Shown piece by piece: positions 43,646 through 52,648 of a stretch of 64,000 nucleotides of DNA. Every line of letters begins with the position of its first letter. Positions within the stretch are counted from its first letter, which is position 1. The DNA is from Bifidobacterium vansinderenii (GTDB lineage Bacteria > Actinomycetota > Actinomycetes > Actinomycetales > Bifidobacteriaceae). The notes under the pieces are model-generated. The model had not been told where the DNA came from. It ran no database searches and saw nothing but the letters and a program-made list of their open reading frames with translations. Both the position numbers and the translations under genes were made by a program. The stretch covers positions 1 to 64,000 of the forward strand of contig NZ_NEWD01000026.1 in assembly GCF_002234915.1 (NCBI RefSeq), read 5' to 3'.

Positions 43646-45697
43646 ATGAATCACATCGCACGCCACACCCGTCTCGAGGCGGCTGCGCGCATCGCTCTAT
43701 CGGCATTCGCCATCGTGCTGCTGACGATCGGCATGACGGGATCCGCCATTCCTACGGCCAATGCGGCAGTCGGCGAAGACGCCGACGTCACCGCAGACCA
43801 TCCGATCATCGGCACGTCGATCACCATTACCGCCGACACAAGCGCACAGATCCGTGGCCACACGTTCGCCGTCTACCAGCTCGCCGACTACACCACACAG
43901 ACAGCCGGAGCCGTGGGGCTGACAACCATCGCCGAACCGGCCTCCGCCTACCGGCACATTCAGAACGCCATGGCCCAAGCCAATCCGGCATACAACGCGG
44001 AACGCGACGGAGACCCATTCGCCTGGGCCGTGCAGGTGGAAGGCCGACTCGATCACAGCACGGCCTCGCCATGGACCGGACTCACCCGCGCGCTCGCCAC
44101 CGCACTCAATCCGGCCGAACTCGGCACTCCCACCACCGTCACCGCGAACGACGACAGCATCGTCACCACCGGAGAACAGGTCACGGTCACGTTCAACGGT
44201 CTCAAACCCGGACTCTATATGATCGTCGACGTCACCGGACGGCAATCGCAGGGGAACGCAGAAGACGTCGGCAACACGGGGAGTGAGAAGAGCGCGGAGA
44301 ACGACGGAACGGCGTCATGGACCAACTCCACCCGCATGGTGGTCGGTACGCGACTCGCGGTCTGGGACGCCGTCGCAAACTCCTCGACCACACTCGCCGA
44401 CGGCGTCGTCAATCTCAAGAACCAGTCCGTTCCCATCTACAAGCAGATCGTGGACCCCGACGGCCGGCCGCAGACCGAACCCGACTACACGATCGGCGAC
44501 ACCATCCACTACGAAATCACCTCCACCGTGCCCATCTACACCGGGTATTCGCCCACCGGCCGCGTGTACCGCATACTCGACACCATGAGTCAGGGGCTCA
44601 CCTACGTCGATGTCGCCTCGGTGAGCATCGGCGAAACGACGCTCGCGGAATCGACCAATGGCGGTGCCGGCGACTATACGGTCAGCGTGCGGACCGTCAC
44701 ATACGAATCCCGGCAGGGGACGACCGGCCAGGTGCCCGACGCGCTGATCGGCAAACCTGCCACCGAGATCACCGTCGATCTGAGTAACTACGTGAACCAG
44801 ACCAACAACGCCAACCCATTGCAGGAGGGTGCGACCGTGACCGTGCTGATCGACGCCACGCTCAACGACAACGCCGTCGTCTCCGATCCAGGACTGCCGC
44901 AGGGCAATCCGAACAAGGTGGATCTCATCTACTCGCACAATCCTGAGGACCTGACCGATCAGACCACGGTCCCCGGCGGCGAGGTGAACGCATACACGTT
45001 CCGATTCCGCATTCGCAAGACCGACCTCGGCACGGGCCGACCGCTCGAGGGCGCCGAGTTCATCGTGAAATCCGCAGACCGCGGATACCTCAGGGCGTAC
45101 GAGCCGGCGAGCGCCGAGCGTGCTGGTGAGGGTGTGAATGTCGATCGGGCGGGTAGCGACGTCAGGTCCGGCGGATGGCGATATACGCCGAACGAATCCG
45201 ACGCCATGATCTTCACGTCGGACGCCGCCGGCATGATCGACGGACTGGACGGGCTGGACGCCGGCACGTATACCGTGACGGAGACCAGGGCGCCCGACGG
45301 CTATCAGAACGCCGTGCTACCCACGTTCAGCTTCACCATCGTTGCCGCGTACCGGCAGGATGCGAGTACCAGGCCGGACGACGTGGCCGCGTGGGGCGAC
45401 CATCATCTTGGGAACGTGATCTTCGGCGCGCCCGAAGGGGATACGTGGAAGCTCGTGCAACAGGGCGGCGTGAGCGGTGGTGCCAGCGCTGATGGTGATG
45501 CGAATGGTGAATCGGACGCTATACCGACCTTCCAGTACACCGTAGGCAACGTGCGCAACGTGTCCGCGCTGCCGAAGACTGGCGCGGCCGGCGTGGTGAT
45601 GCTTGTTCCGATCGCGGCGCTGCTCGTGGCCGGAGCGGTCATCTCCTATCTGCACGGACGCGCATTGCAACGCAACGGACTGCATGCGTCGGAGTGA
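43646..45697 (+). CDS. LPxTG-anchored fimbrial backbone subunit, second locus
   Basis: 683 residues, ATG at 43646 behind GAAGGGA. Signal peptide to about residue 40 (IPTANA|AVGE). The N-terminal domain contains ITADTSAQIRGHTFAVYQLADY, parallel to the first-locus pilin. Middle domains are Ig-like with YTIGDTIHYEITSTVPIYTG. A Cna-B-type domain near 450-540 has FRFRIRKTDLGTGRPLEGAEF and the E-box YTVTETRAPDGYQ. The sorting signal LPKTG is at 642-646, then a membrane helix and a short tail. No sortase gene follows, so the enzyme encoded at 27-28 kb, or one outside the window, must assemble it. Confidence 0.88.
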   Translation: MNHIARHTRLEAAARIALSAFAIVLLTIGMTGSAIPTANAAVGEDADVTADHPIIGTSITITADTSAQIRGHTFAVYQLADYTTQTAGAVGLTTIAEPASAYRHIQNAMAQANPAYNAERDGDPFAWAVQVEGRLDHSTASPWTGLTRALATALNPAELGTPTTVTANDDSIVTTGEQVTVTFNGLKPGLYMIVDVTGRQSQGNAEDVGNTGSEKSAENDGTASWTNSTRMVVGTRLAVWDAVANSSTTLADGVVNLKNQSVPIYKQIVDPDGRPQTEPDYTIGDTIHYEITSTVPIYTGYSPTGRVYRILDTMSQGLTYVDVASVSIGETTLAESTNGGAGDYTVSVRTVTYESRQGTTGQVPDALIGKPATEITVDLSNYVNQTNNANPLQEGATVTVLIDATLNDNAVVSDPGLPQGNPNKVDLIYSHNPEDLTDQTTVPGGEVNAYTFRFRIRKTDLGTGRPLEGAEFIVKSADRGYLRAYEPASAERAGEGVNVDRAGSDVRSGGWRYTPNESDAMIFTSDAAGMIDGLDGLDAGTYTVTETRAPDGYQNAVLPTFSFTIVAAYRQDASTRPDDVAAWGDHHLGNVIFGAPEGDTWKLVQQGGVSGGASADGDANGESDAIPTFQYTVGNVRNVSALPKTGAAGVVMLVPIAALLVAGAVISYLHGRALQRNGLHASE

Positions 45698-45799
45698 CGC
45701 CGATCGACGTTGTCGATAGCGCCGCGGCCGGCCGCCGCCGGTCAATTTTTCTAACGCAACCAGCCAACATCAACCCAACATCGATCAAAGGAGATCGTC

Positions 45800-46732
45800 A
45801 TGTTCACCGCAGAGGAACGCCAATATCTCAGCTCGCTGCCGGCCGTGTACCACGTCGGCACCGAACGAATCCTGTACACCGACGAATTCAAGTACGCGTG
45901 CATCGCCCGGTACATGGACGGTGAGTCGCCCGTCTCGATCTTTCGCGATGCCGGACTCGACCCGGAACTGGTCGGGCGCAAGCGCATCGAGCGCTGCTTC
46001 GCCCGTTGGCGTGATTCGGAGGGGATTCGCCGACGGCTGTCGGTGGACCGCATCCGCATGCAGCAGGAGCGCGCCGGCAGTGCGATGCCGATTGGCACGA
46101 TGCCGGATGCCGGACCGGTCTCGACGTCGGCCGGCGGGGCGACGCCGCCCGACGCCCCCAACGGCGTGATCGCAGCCGGCATGGTGGTAGGCGGCTCGGT
46201 GTCGGTTGGTACTGATGCCATGGCGTCCTCCGACGCCGGTCTCCCAGACGCCATCGCCGATGGTGTTTTCAGCCGTTCCTCCGGCCGTGTCGGCGACGCT
46301 GACACCAGTACTAACGTTGACGCGACCGATCGTACCGACGACAACGGCTCTGACGTCGATCTCGCCGCGTTCCGCACCGTCTGCATGACGCACGACGACG
46401 GGTGCCTGCACACCAGGCTGCCGGGGGAGCCGACGGTGATGTCCAAGGGCGACGTGCTTCATATTCGCGGGGAGGCCGTGGCCAGCGCGGCCCATGGCGA
46501 GGACACGTCGAACATGTGGAACGGCGTCAGGCCGGACTTTCACGAACTGCTGATCGACCAGCAGGCTCGCCGCATCGACGAGCTGGAACGTGAGATCGCA
46601 CAGCTACGCGACGCCGTGACCCGTTCCACCGCCGTCATGGAACACTCCTTCGCCCGTCACGCCGCACGTCCGGCGTCGGTACCGACCGCAGCGTCGCCAG
46701 CATCCGCACGAACTGAAAACCACGCCGCCTGA
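45800..46732 (+). CDS. HTH-domain protein with C-terminal coiled coil
   Basis: 310 residues, ATG at 45800 eight bases after AAAGGAG. Residues 15-70 (ERILYTDEFKYACIARYMDG, then ESPVSIFRDAGLDPELVG and RKRIERCFARWR) form a helix-turn-helix like those of IS3-type transposase orfA and small HTH proteins that share the YTDEFK..A...Y..G.SP..I.R..G pattern. The middle (about 95-230) is low-complexity. VRPDFHELLIDQQARRIDELEREIAQLRDAV near 255 is a coiled coil. No transposase catalytic domain or inverted repeats are seen, so I read it as a DNA-binding protein of unknown role, perhaps a regulator of the pilus operon ending 100 bases upstream. Confidence 0.6.
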   Translation: MFTAEERQYLSSLPAVYHVGTERILYTDEFKYACIARYMDGESPVSIFRDAGLDPELVGRKRIERCFARWRDSEGIRRRLSVDRIRMQQERAGSAMPIGTMPDAGPVSTSAGGATPPDAPNGVIAAGMVVGGSVSVGTDAMASSDAGLPDAIADGVFSRSSGRVGDADTSTNVDATDRTDDNGSDVDLAAFRTVCMTHDDGCLHTRLPGEPTVMSKGDVLHIRGEAVASAAHGEDTSNMWNGVRPDFHELLIDQQARRIDELEREIAQLRDAVTRSTAVMEHSFARHAARPASVPTAASPASARTENHAA

Positions 46733-46820
46733 GCCGAGTCCCGTGCCGCCCACCCCGCCGGCGGCACCAGGCCGTAGCTGAAACGCGACCGATGAGAATT
46801 CGGGGGAAAGGAGTCTTGTT

Positions 46821-47078
46821 ATGCCAATCGTCAGTATGTTTTATGGCATTGTCGTGCGCATGTTTGCCGACGATCATAATCCGCCGCACATCCACGTTGC
46901 ATACCAAAGCGAAAAGGCCGTGTACGCGTTCGATGGAGAATGCCTGACCGGCAAGCTGCCAAGGAAGCAGCATACACTGGTAGTTGCGTGGATCATGCTG
47001 CATCAGGAAGAGTTGCAGGCGGCACGGACGGTATGTCACGGTGGAGAACAGCCCATGCGCATCGAGCCATTGCGGTAG
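46821..47078 (+). CDS. DUF4160 protein
   Basis: 85 residues, ATG at 46821 after AAAGGAG. It contains the family core MFADDHNPPHIHVAY with its clustered Asp, Asn and His, then a region with HQEEL. DUF4160 genes are usually followed by a DUF2442 gene, as here, and the pair behaves like a two-gene accessory module; a toxin-antitoxin role has been suggested for such pairs but I cannot show it. The stop codon overlaps the ribosome site of the next gene. Confidence 0.85.
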   Translation: MPIVSMFYGIVVRMFADDHNPPHIHVAYQSEKAVYAFDGECLTGKLPRKQHTLVVAWIMLHQEELQAARTVCHGGEQPMRIEPLR

Positions 47079-47086
47079 GAGGATGT

Positions 47087-47347
47087 ATGTCGTTCATGGA
47101 ATATCTCTGTGACGTCACGGAAGCCGTGCCTTTGGAGGGATACCGACTTCAAGTCACCTGTTCGGATGGGGCCTGCGGGGTCTTTGACATGTCGGGGTAC
47201 CTTGATCGAGGAGACTTCCGGGCATTGCGCGATCCCGCGGTCTTTCGTGGCGTTCGGCTGGTGGCCGGTGCGCCCACATGGCCGAACGGGATCGACATCG
47301 CTCCCGAACGCGTTCGCTCCGATATGATGCCGATCCAGTTGGACTGA
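47087..47347 (+). CDS. DUF2442 protein
   Basis: 86 residues from the ATG at 47087, four bases after AGGAGG and eight bases after the previous stop, so translation is probably coupled. DUF2442 features are LEGYRLQVTCSDGACGVFDM and FRGVRLVAGAPTWPNGIDIAPE near the end. It partners the DUF4160 gene. Both are small and soluble, with no catalytic motif that I recognise. Confidence 0.85.
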   Translation: MSFMEYLCDVTEAVPLEGYRLQVTCSDGACGVFDMSGYLDRGDFRALRDPAVFRGVRLVAGAPTWPNGIDIAPERVRSDMMPIQLD

Positions 47348-47401
47348 CTGCGGCGCCATATCGGAACGAATATGCCATGAAGTGTGCTGCCCGCAACGGC
47401 T

Positions 47402-48565
47402 CTACAGGCGTGCGGCGATGAAGTCGGCGAGTTCGTGGCCCATGCGTTCGGCTTCGGGAATGCGGATATGACCGGGAGTGCCCGACCCATTGTCCGAATA
47501 CAGGAAGTGCACGATTCGCGGGTCGTCGATCCGTTCGCATACCTCATCGATTGACCGGTCCCATGACACGTCGTGGCACAGGATGGTGGTGGACAGCACG
47601 ATCAGCGCACGGGGATACCGTTCGCGCAGCTGCCCCACGAATCGTTGGTAGTGCGTGCGCCACTGTTCGGCCTGTTCGCAGTGATAGTCCCGTGCCATGT
47701 AATCGTCAGGGTGATTGTCGTTCTGGCCGATCGCCACCACGACCACATGCGGCGTGAACCGGCTGAAATCCCAAGGCTTGGCATCGCCCAATGTCGGGTT
47801 GTACTCCAGCTTGTCGTACGTGTCCTCCAGGCCCACGTAGTCCGGGCCGTTGAACCAGCCGGTCCCGGGCAGCAGGGCGATGCCACCCTGCGCGATGTCA
47901 TGCAGTTCGGCATTGAGCTTGCGGGCCGCGAACGCCGCATACGAATACCACGAATTCGAGTACTGTCCGTTGTTGTCGGCCGGGTCGGTGGCGCCGCAGC
48001 AGTGCAGCGCCTCCGCCACCTCGCCAGCCGACACCGAATCGCCATACACCTCCATGCGCAGCGCCGGGCGGGGATCGGCCGGCGACAGCGCTCGTACTCC
48101 GGCGTCGGTGCCCGTGACGGTGAAGCCTAGCAGTTCCACATGGTGACAGGCGTCCTGGCGCTTGAACACCGTCACGTCATGCATCACCGGGGTCAGTCCG
48201 TCGATCAGCGTGATCTCGACCTCGCGGTCGTCGGTGGGAATGTCAACCTTTCGTTGACATCCGTCGACGACCACGCCGATCGAGTTCTCCCAGTAGTTGT
48301 GCCGGTTGACAAGCCGCATGCGCAGCGCGGTGCCCTGGAAACGGAATGCGATCTGCGTATACGGGTAGATGAGTACCGGGCGGAGAGGGTCGTCGAAATC
48401 CACACGGCCGGTGTACCGCAGCACCGGGTCGTTCGGCAGGATATCGAGATGATGGGGAAGCGCGCGGCCGGTATCGGTGCCGGCACTCGTCGCGTTCATG
48501 AGATCGGGGTTCATGCTTATGGGTTGAGGCGTGGCCCGGATCGTGGACTGGGTGTTGTCAGGCAT
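47402..48565 (-). CDS. SGNH-type acetyl esterase, CE2-like
   Basis: 387 residues from the ATG at 48565 (AAGGTGAT upstream; a GTG three codons earlier is less well placed). No signal peptide. An N-terminal beta-sandwich domain (about 35-155, VLIYPYTQIAFRFQGTALRM) precedes the SGNH hydrolase domain with MEVYGDSVSAGE (Ser nucleophile), VVVAIGQNDNHPDD and the C-terminal SGTPGHIRIPEAERMG holding the His. CE2 enzymes remove acetyl groups from xylan or mannan oligosaccharides. Being cytoplasmic and next to mannan genes, it probably deacetylates imported manno-oligosaccharides. Confidence 0.85.
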   Translation of the reverse strand: MPDNTQSTIRATPQPISMNPDLMNATSAGTDTGRALPHHLDILPNDPVLRYTGRVDFDDPLRPVLIYPYTQIAFRFQGTALRMRLVNRHNYWENSIGVVVDGCQRKVDIPTDDREVEITLIDGLTPVMHDVTVFKRQDACHHVELLGFTVTGTDAGVRALSPADPRPALRMEVYGDSVSAGEVAEALHCCGATDPADNNGQYSNSWYSYAAFAARKLNAELHDIAQGGIALLPGTGWFNGPDYVGLEDTYDKLEYNPTLGDAKPWDFSRFTPHVVVVAIGQNDNHPDDYMARDYHCEQAEQWRTHYQRFVGQLRERYPRALIVLSTTILCHDVSWDRSIDEVCERIDDPRIVHFLYSDNGSGTPGHIRIPEAERMGHELADFIAARL

Positions 48566-48628
48566 GATGATCACCTTCGAATGGATATGGTTACGTTGGA
48601 GGCGTGGTGTCTGCGGACAGACGCCGGA

Positions 48629-50458
48629 TCAGAGGCTGAACGTGAACGGTTCGGCGGGCAGGCCCGCCTCATTGAACAGGGGAGCGGGGCCCCAGCTGAA
48701 CCAGCCGTAGCGGACGCCCTGGGGATGGGGCACGTCGTTGCTCCACACCATCACGGAAGGAACGGAATCGGTGTCCCCATGACCGTCAAGAATGCGTGCC
48801 TCCGCCGTATGCCAGTCGCCGTGCTCGTCGACTACCGCGAAGCCGGACTCGCCAGCCGGTAGCATGTCCGCATCGATCGGTTCGCCCAACGGCACATCCA
48901 CATCGGTGCCGAGTGCATCACCGTTGTAGTGGCCGAAGTGCAGGGAATCGGCATGCGCGAATGTCACGATCAGGTGATCGGCGCCATCGGCGGTGATCGT
49001 TGCAGCCGCCGGGCCATTGACCGGACGCAGCGCATCGGCGACCACGCTCTCCTCGTCGTAGACCCGAGCCAGTGCCATCGCGGTCAGACGCTCGCCCACG
49101 GTCTGCTTGTCCAATGGATGAATGTTGTCGAATTCGCCGCAGTCCAGCGTCACCACGGTATGCACGTCGTCGATCGTGCGGGCGGCATCCATTTGCGCCT
49201 CGCGGATGACTGGCCAATGGAACGAGTCCCGTCCGACATCGGTCCTGGCGATCCATCGCGGCAGCTGCACGATCAGGAACGGCAGCTGCGCGTGGACGGG
49301 GCCGGAGATATCGCGGCCGTTGCCGCGGCTGGCGTCGTTCCACAGTCCGCGCCATTCGTCGATCATCTCGCCGAGCAGGAATCGGTATCGATCGCAGTAC
49401 GCCTCGTCCTCCTCGCCCTGATACCACAGCACGCCATGGATGGTGTACGGTGCCACGCGCGAGACCATGGCCTCGAACGCGCCGCACGGACGGTACTGGC
49501 TGAACGGGGTCATGGGCGGCGGCCACGGACATTCGCCGTACTGCGCGTTCAACGTCTCCCACGTCGCATTCGGATCGACCTCGCGCGCGGCCGCGATGTT
49601 GGCGTTCCACGCGTTGAAGTCCACCTGCCACCGGTTCCACTCGTGACGCATCTCATCAAGATCCCGGCCGGTGACCTTCTGATCGTAGCGATCCAGATAC
49701 TCGCGTCCCGCTTCGGATTCCTCCAGGCGTGCCCGTCCCATCCAGCAGGTGATCGATGTGCCGCCGATGTAGCAGTCCACGATGCCGATGGGTACGCCGT
49801 CCATGTCGTCGGAACGCTCGGCCGCCAGACCGTTACGCAGCGTGCTGGCGAAGTAGTAGCCGACGGCCGACATCACGCCCACGGCATCCGGCGTGCAGAG
49901 CTCCCATCCGGAAGCGTTCTCGGCGTCAAGGTCGATCGATCCGGTCTTCGGGGTGTTATAGAAGCGCAGCAGCGGATCGAATGCCTCAGCCATCGTGGAT
50001 TCCGGGTGCAGACTGTTGCGCAGTTCGAGCTCCATGTTGCTTTGCCCGCCGGCCAGCCAGACTTCGCCGATGAGCACGTCGTCGAAGACGATCGCATCCG
50101 TGCCGTCGGTCACGGCGAGACGGTGCGGTGCGGCGCTCGCCGCCATGGCGGGCAGTGTGATCGTCCACTGCCCGGTCTGGTCGGTGAGAGCGCTGCCCGA
50201 GCTCATCGGAGACTCCTCGGAGGACAGTGCGATGCTGACGGTGATGAATGCACCGGGCGTGGCCGTTCCGAATACGGTGACGGGCTGGTGACGCTGCAGC
50301 ACCATATGGTCGGAGAACACCGCCGCCACGGAGAAGTTCGCGCGTTCGTTGCGGCGTGCCGTGGCACTATCCGACTGTGCGGAGTGTGCGTCACCTGCGG
50401 TGGCGTCGCTGAGGGTGCTGCCCGGTGCGGGGCCGGTGACGATGGATGTCTGTGCCAC
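48629..50458 (-). CDS. Sialate O-acetylesterase-family carbohydrate esterase
   Basis: About 609 residues. I place the start at GTG 50458, seven bases after AAAGGAG; the ATG at 50464 lies only two bases from that site. No signal peptide. SASA-domain signatures are FSVAAVFSDHMVLQRHQPV at the start, LAGGQSNMELELRNS with the Ser nucleophile, VLWYQGEEDEAYC and an Asp/His pair near NIHPLDKQTVGERL. The family removes O-acetyl groups from sialic acids and from plant glycans such as xylan and glucomannan. Context (CE2 esterase, mannan transporter, mannanase) favours glucomannan. The operator at 50535-50550 precedes it. Confidence 0.85.
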   Translation of the reverse strand: MAQTSIVTGPAPGSTLSDATAGDAHSAQSDSATARRNERANFSVAAVFSDHMVLQRHQPVTVFGTATPGAFITVSIALSSEESPMSSGSALTDQTGQWTITLPAMAASAAPHRLAVTDGTDAIVFDDVLIGEVWLAGGQSNMELELRNSLHPESTMAEAFDPLLRFYNTPKTGSIDLDAENASGWELCTPDAVGVMSAVGYYFASTLRNGLAAERSDDMDGVPIGIVDCYIGGTSITCWMGRARLEESEAGREYLDRYDQKVTGRDLDEMRHEWNRWQVDFNAWNANIAAAREVDPNATWETLNAQYGECPWPPPMTPFSQYRPCGAFEAMVSRVAPYTIHGVLWYQGEEDEAYCDRYRFLLGEMIDEWRGLWNDASRGNGRDISGPVHAQLPFLIVQLPRWIARTDVGRDSFHWPVIREAQMDAARTIDDVHTVVTLDCGEFDNIHPLDKQTVGERLTAMALARVYDEESVVADALRPVNGPAAATITADGADHLIVTFAHADSLHFGHYNGDALGTDVDVPLGEPIDADMLPAGESGFAVVDEHGDWHTAEARILDGHGDTDSVPSVMVWSNDVPHPQGVRYGWFSWGPAPLFNEAGLPAEPFTFSL

Positions 50459-50534
50459 GTTCATTCTCCTTTGACATGGTCGTGGGCGGGTGAATCCGTA
50501 TCTTCCCGTCATTGATGTCGACTGCTGATATATA

Positions 50535-50550
50535 CCTTAACCGATTAAGG
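50535..50550. promoter_or_regulatory. Mannan-locus operator O1
   Basis: CCTTAA-CCGA-TTAAGG, 6-bp arms; in the other strand CCTTAATCGGTTAAGG. It is 77 bases upstream of the esterase start at 50458 and just upstream of a TATATA (minus-strand -10 candidate). Three more copies lie at the other promoters of this locus. Confidence 0.65.
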
Positions 50551-50893
50551 CATATTGTGCATCGATAATTTCGTGATCTGAAAACTGATACGTGTCTCAA
50601 TCCTTTATTTTTCAACGTTTATATATGTTTCAATCATATGGTCAGCGGTGTGTCGTTGTCTGGAGCGACGTTAGTTGTAACTTGATCGATTCATTGCTGA
50701 AGCAAGTGCGATATGCCGATGGTGATGGCGATGGTGATGGCGAAAAACATACGGAACATACGATCTCCGATCTCGACCAATAATCAATCATCGTTGAAAT
50801 ACCAGTGTTTGTTGACTTGGTTATGGAAATCGAGACACGCCGGCGCTGGCGTTGAATATCAACGAAGACAGCGACGTCGCCGTCTGAAACAAC

Positions 50894-50930
50894 TTAAGCG
50901 GTTGACATACTGAAAACATTGGATTATGGT
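50894..50930 (+). promoter_or_regulatory. Promoter of the mannan ABC operon with operator O2
   Basis: TTGACA (50902-50907), 17 bases, TATGGT (50925-50930): a good sigma-70-type promoter. CTTAAGCGGTTGAC overlaps the -35 box and matches 11 of 14 positions of operator O1 (CTTAATCGGTTAAG). A repressor bound here would block polymerase. The leader to the binding-protein gene is about 180 nt. The region 50551-50890 shows AT-rich DNA and no gene. Confidence 0.7.
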
Positions 50931-51114
50931 GAAAGTCATCAAGTCGCGGAGCACGCGATACGTCATGACATGAACCGATCAATGCCTTCGGGCATCTCAT
51001 TCACGACGCATCGTTCCGAGACTGGACATCCACATGGTTCGTAGTCGATGCCATGCGGATCGGAGGGACAGCGAAGACCTCCGGGAAGATCTCAGTGATT
51101 GAGAGGACGAACAC

Positions 51115-52509
51115 ATGAACGTACTGAAGAAGATCGCCGCAGCCGCCGTCGCCGGCGCCTGCCTGATCAGCCTGGCTGCCTGCGGGAACAGCAGCGCCAG
51201 CGGAGAGACCACCGATCTCACCTACCCCGAGATCAAGCTGGGGGAGACCGGCAAGGACATCTCCACCACCATCAAGATGTTCAACCACCGCACCGATATG
51301 GCACAGTCCACCTATCCGGGCACGAACTGGGACGCCTACATCAAGGAGTTCAACAAGGTCTACCCGAACATCAAGGTGGAGGTGCAGACCAGCTCCAACT
51401 ACTCCAGTGACGCGCTCACCCGTCTGCAGGGTGGAGACTGGGGTGACATCATGATGATCCCCGCCGTCGACGCCTCCGAACTCGGCACCTACTTCCTCCC
51501 CTATGGTTCGGTCGATGACATGGGCAAGGTGATCAAGTACGCCACCAACCAGCGCTACGACGGCAAGACCTACGGCGTGCCCAGCGCCGGCAACGGCATG
51601 GGCATCGTGTACAACACCAAGGTGTTCGCCGACGCCGGCATCACCGATCTGCCCAAGACCCCGGACGAGTTCATCAACGATCTGAAGACCATCAAGGAGA
51701 AGGATCCCGGCGTCACGCCGCTGTACACCAACTACGCGGCCGGCTGGACCATGACCGCATGGGACGCCTACATCGGCGGCACCTCCACCGGCGACGCCAA
51801 GTACCTGAACCAGAAGCTCCTGCACACCAAGAACCCGTTCTCCGACCCCGGCGACGGCACCCACCCCTACAACGTGTACAAGGTGCTCTACGACGCCGTC
51901 TCCGACAAGCTCACCGAGGACGACTACTCCACCACCGACTGGGAGTCCAGCAAGGCCAAGCTGAACAACGGCGAATACGCCACCATGGTGCTCGGCGCAT
52001 GGGCGGTCTCCCAGATCAAGGCCGCCGGCGACCACGGCGACGATGTGGCCTACATGCCGTTCCCGATCAGCGTTGACGGCAAGCAGTACAGCTCCTCCTC
52101 CGCCGACTACGCCTACGGCATCAACAAGGACTCCTCCAAGGAGAACCAGGAGGCCTCCATGATCTTCGTCAAGTGGATGACCGAGAAGTCCGGCTACGCC
52201 ATGAACGAGGGCGGCATCCCCGTCAAGCAGGGAGACGACGAGCTGCCGGCCGTGTACGAGCACTTCAAGGACGTCACCTTCCTCGAGGACGAGCCCTCAG
52301 TGGACGGTGAGGAGGACCTGTTCAACGACCTCAACTCCGACTCCGAGCTGGCCATCAACGCCGACGGAAGCTCCCGCCTGCAGGCCCTGATCGAGGCCGC
52401 CGCCAACGGAACCAAGTCCTACGGCGATCTGGTCAAGGAATGGAACCAGAAGTGGAACTCCGCGCTGGACACCGAAGGCGTGGACGTGAAGTACGACACC
52501 GCCAAGTAG
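51115..52509 (+). CDS. ABC transporter sugar-binding lipoprotein
   Basis: 464 residues, ATG after AGAGGACGAA. A lipoprotein signal with lipobox LAAC (Cys23) anchors it outside the membrane. It is a cluster-1 extracellular solute-binding protein for carbohydrates: IKMFNHRTDM, WDAYIKEFNKVYPNIKVEVQ and GDIMMIPAVDASELGTYF lie in the N-lobe. Two permease genes follow. With the mannanase, mannosidases and acetyl esterases around it, manno-oligosaccharides are the likely ligand. No ATPase gene is present, as is normal in bifidobacterial sugar ABC operons that share one MsiK-type ATPase. Confidence 0.9.
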   Translation: MNVLKKIAAAAVAGACLISLAACGNSSASGETTDLTYPEIKLGETGKDISTTIKMFNHRTDMAQSTYPGTNWDAYIKEFNKVYPNIKVEVQTSSNYSSDALTRLQGGDWGDIMMIPAVDASELGTYFLPYGSVDDMGKVIKYATNQRYDGKTYGVPSAGNGMGIVYNTKVFADAGITDLPKTPDEFINDLKTIKEKDPGVTPLYTNYAAGWTMTAWDAYIGGTSTGDAKYLNQKLLHTKNPFSDPGDGTHPYNVYKVLYDAVSDKLTEDDYSTTDWESSKAKLNNGEYATMVLGAWAVSQIKAAGDHGDDVAYMPFPISVDGKQYSSSSADYAYGINKDSSKENQEASMIFVKWMTEKSGYAMNEGGIPVKQGDDELPAVYEHFKDVTFLEDEPSVDGEEDLFNDLNSDSELAINADGSSRLQALIEAAANGTKSYGDLVKEWNQKWNSALDTEGVDVKYDTAK

Positions 52510-52551
52510 TCCGCCCCGGCATCTCCAATCCAACTCCCGCTTATGCGGACG

Positions 52552-52582
52552 ATGCGCCCCGGAACCGTTCCGGGGCGCATCC
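52552..52582 (+). terminator. Strong hairpin between binding-protein and permease genes
   Basis: GATGCGCCCCGGAA (52552-52565) and TTCCGGGGCGCATC (52569-52582), a perfect 14-bp stem with a 3-nt loop and no T-tract. It probably protects the upstream mRNA and lets more binding protein than permease be made, as at the maltose genes of other bacteria. Confidence 0.75.
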
Positions 52583-52648
52583 CACATCATTCCCATCCCC
52601 AATCACAACGGCGGCTGAGTCGGCCGCATCGGCAACATGGAGCACGTC

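Noticed and set aside
45800-46732. Insertion-sequence transposase
   Set aside because: Only the HTH resembles orfA proteins; there is no DDE domain, no inverted ends and no target duplication.
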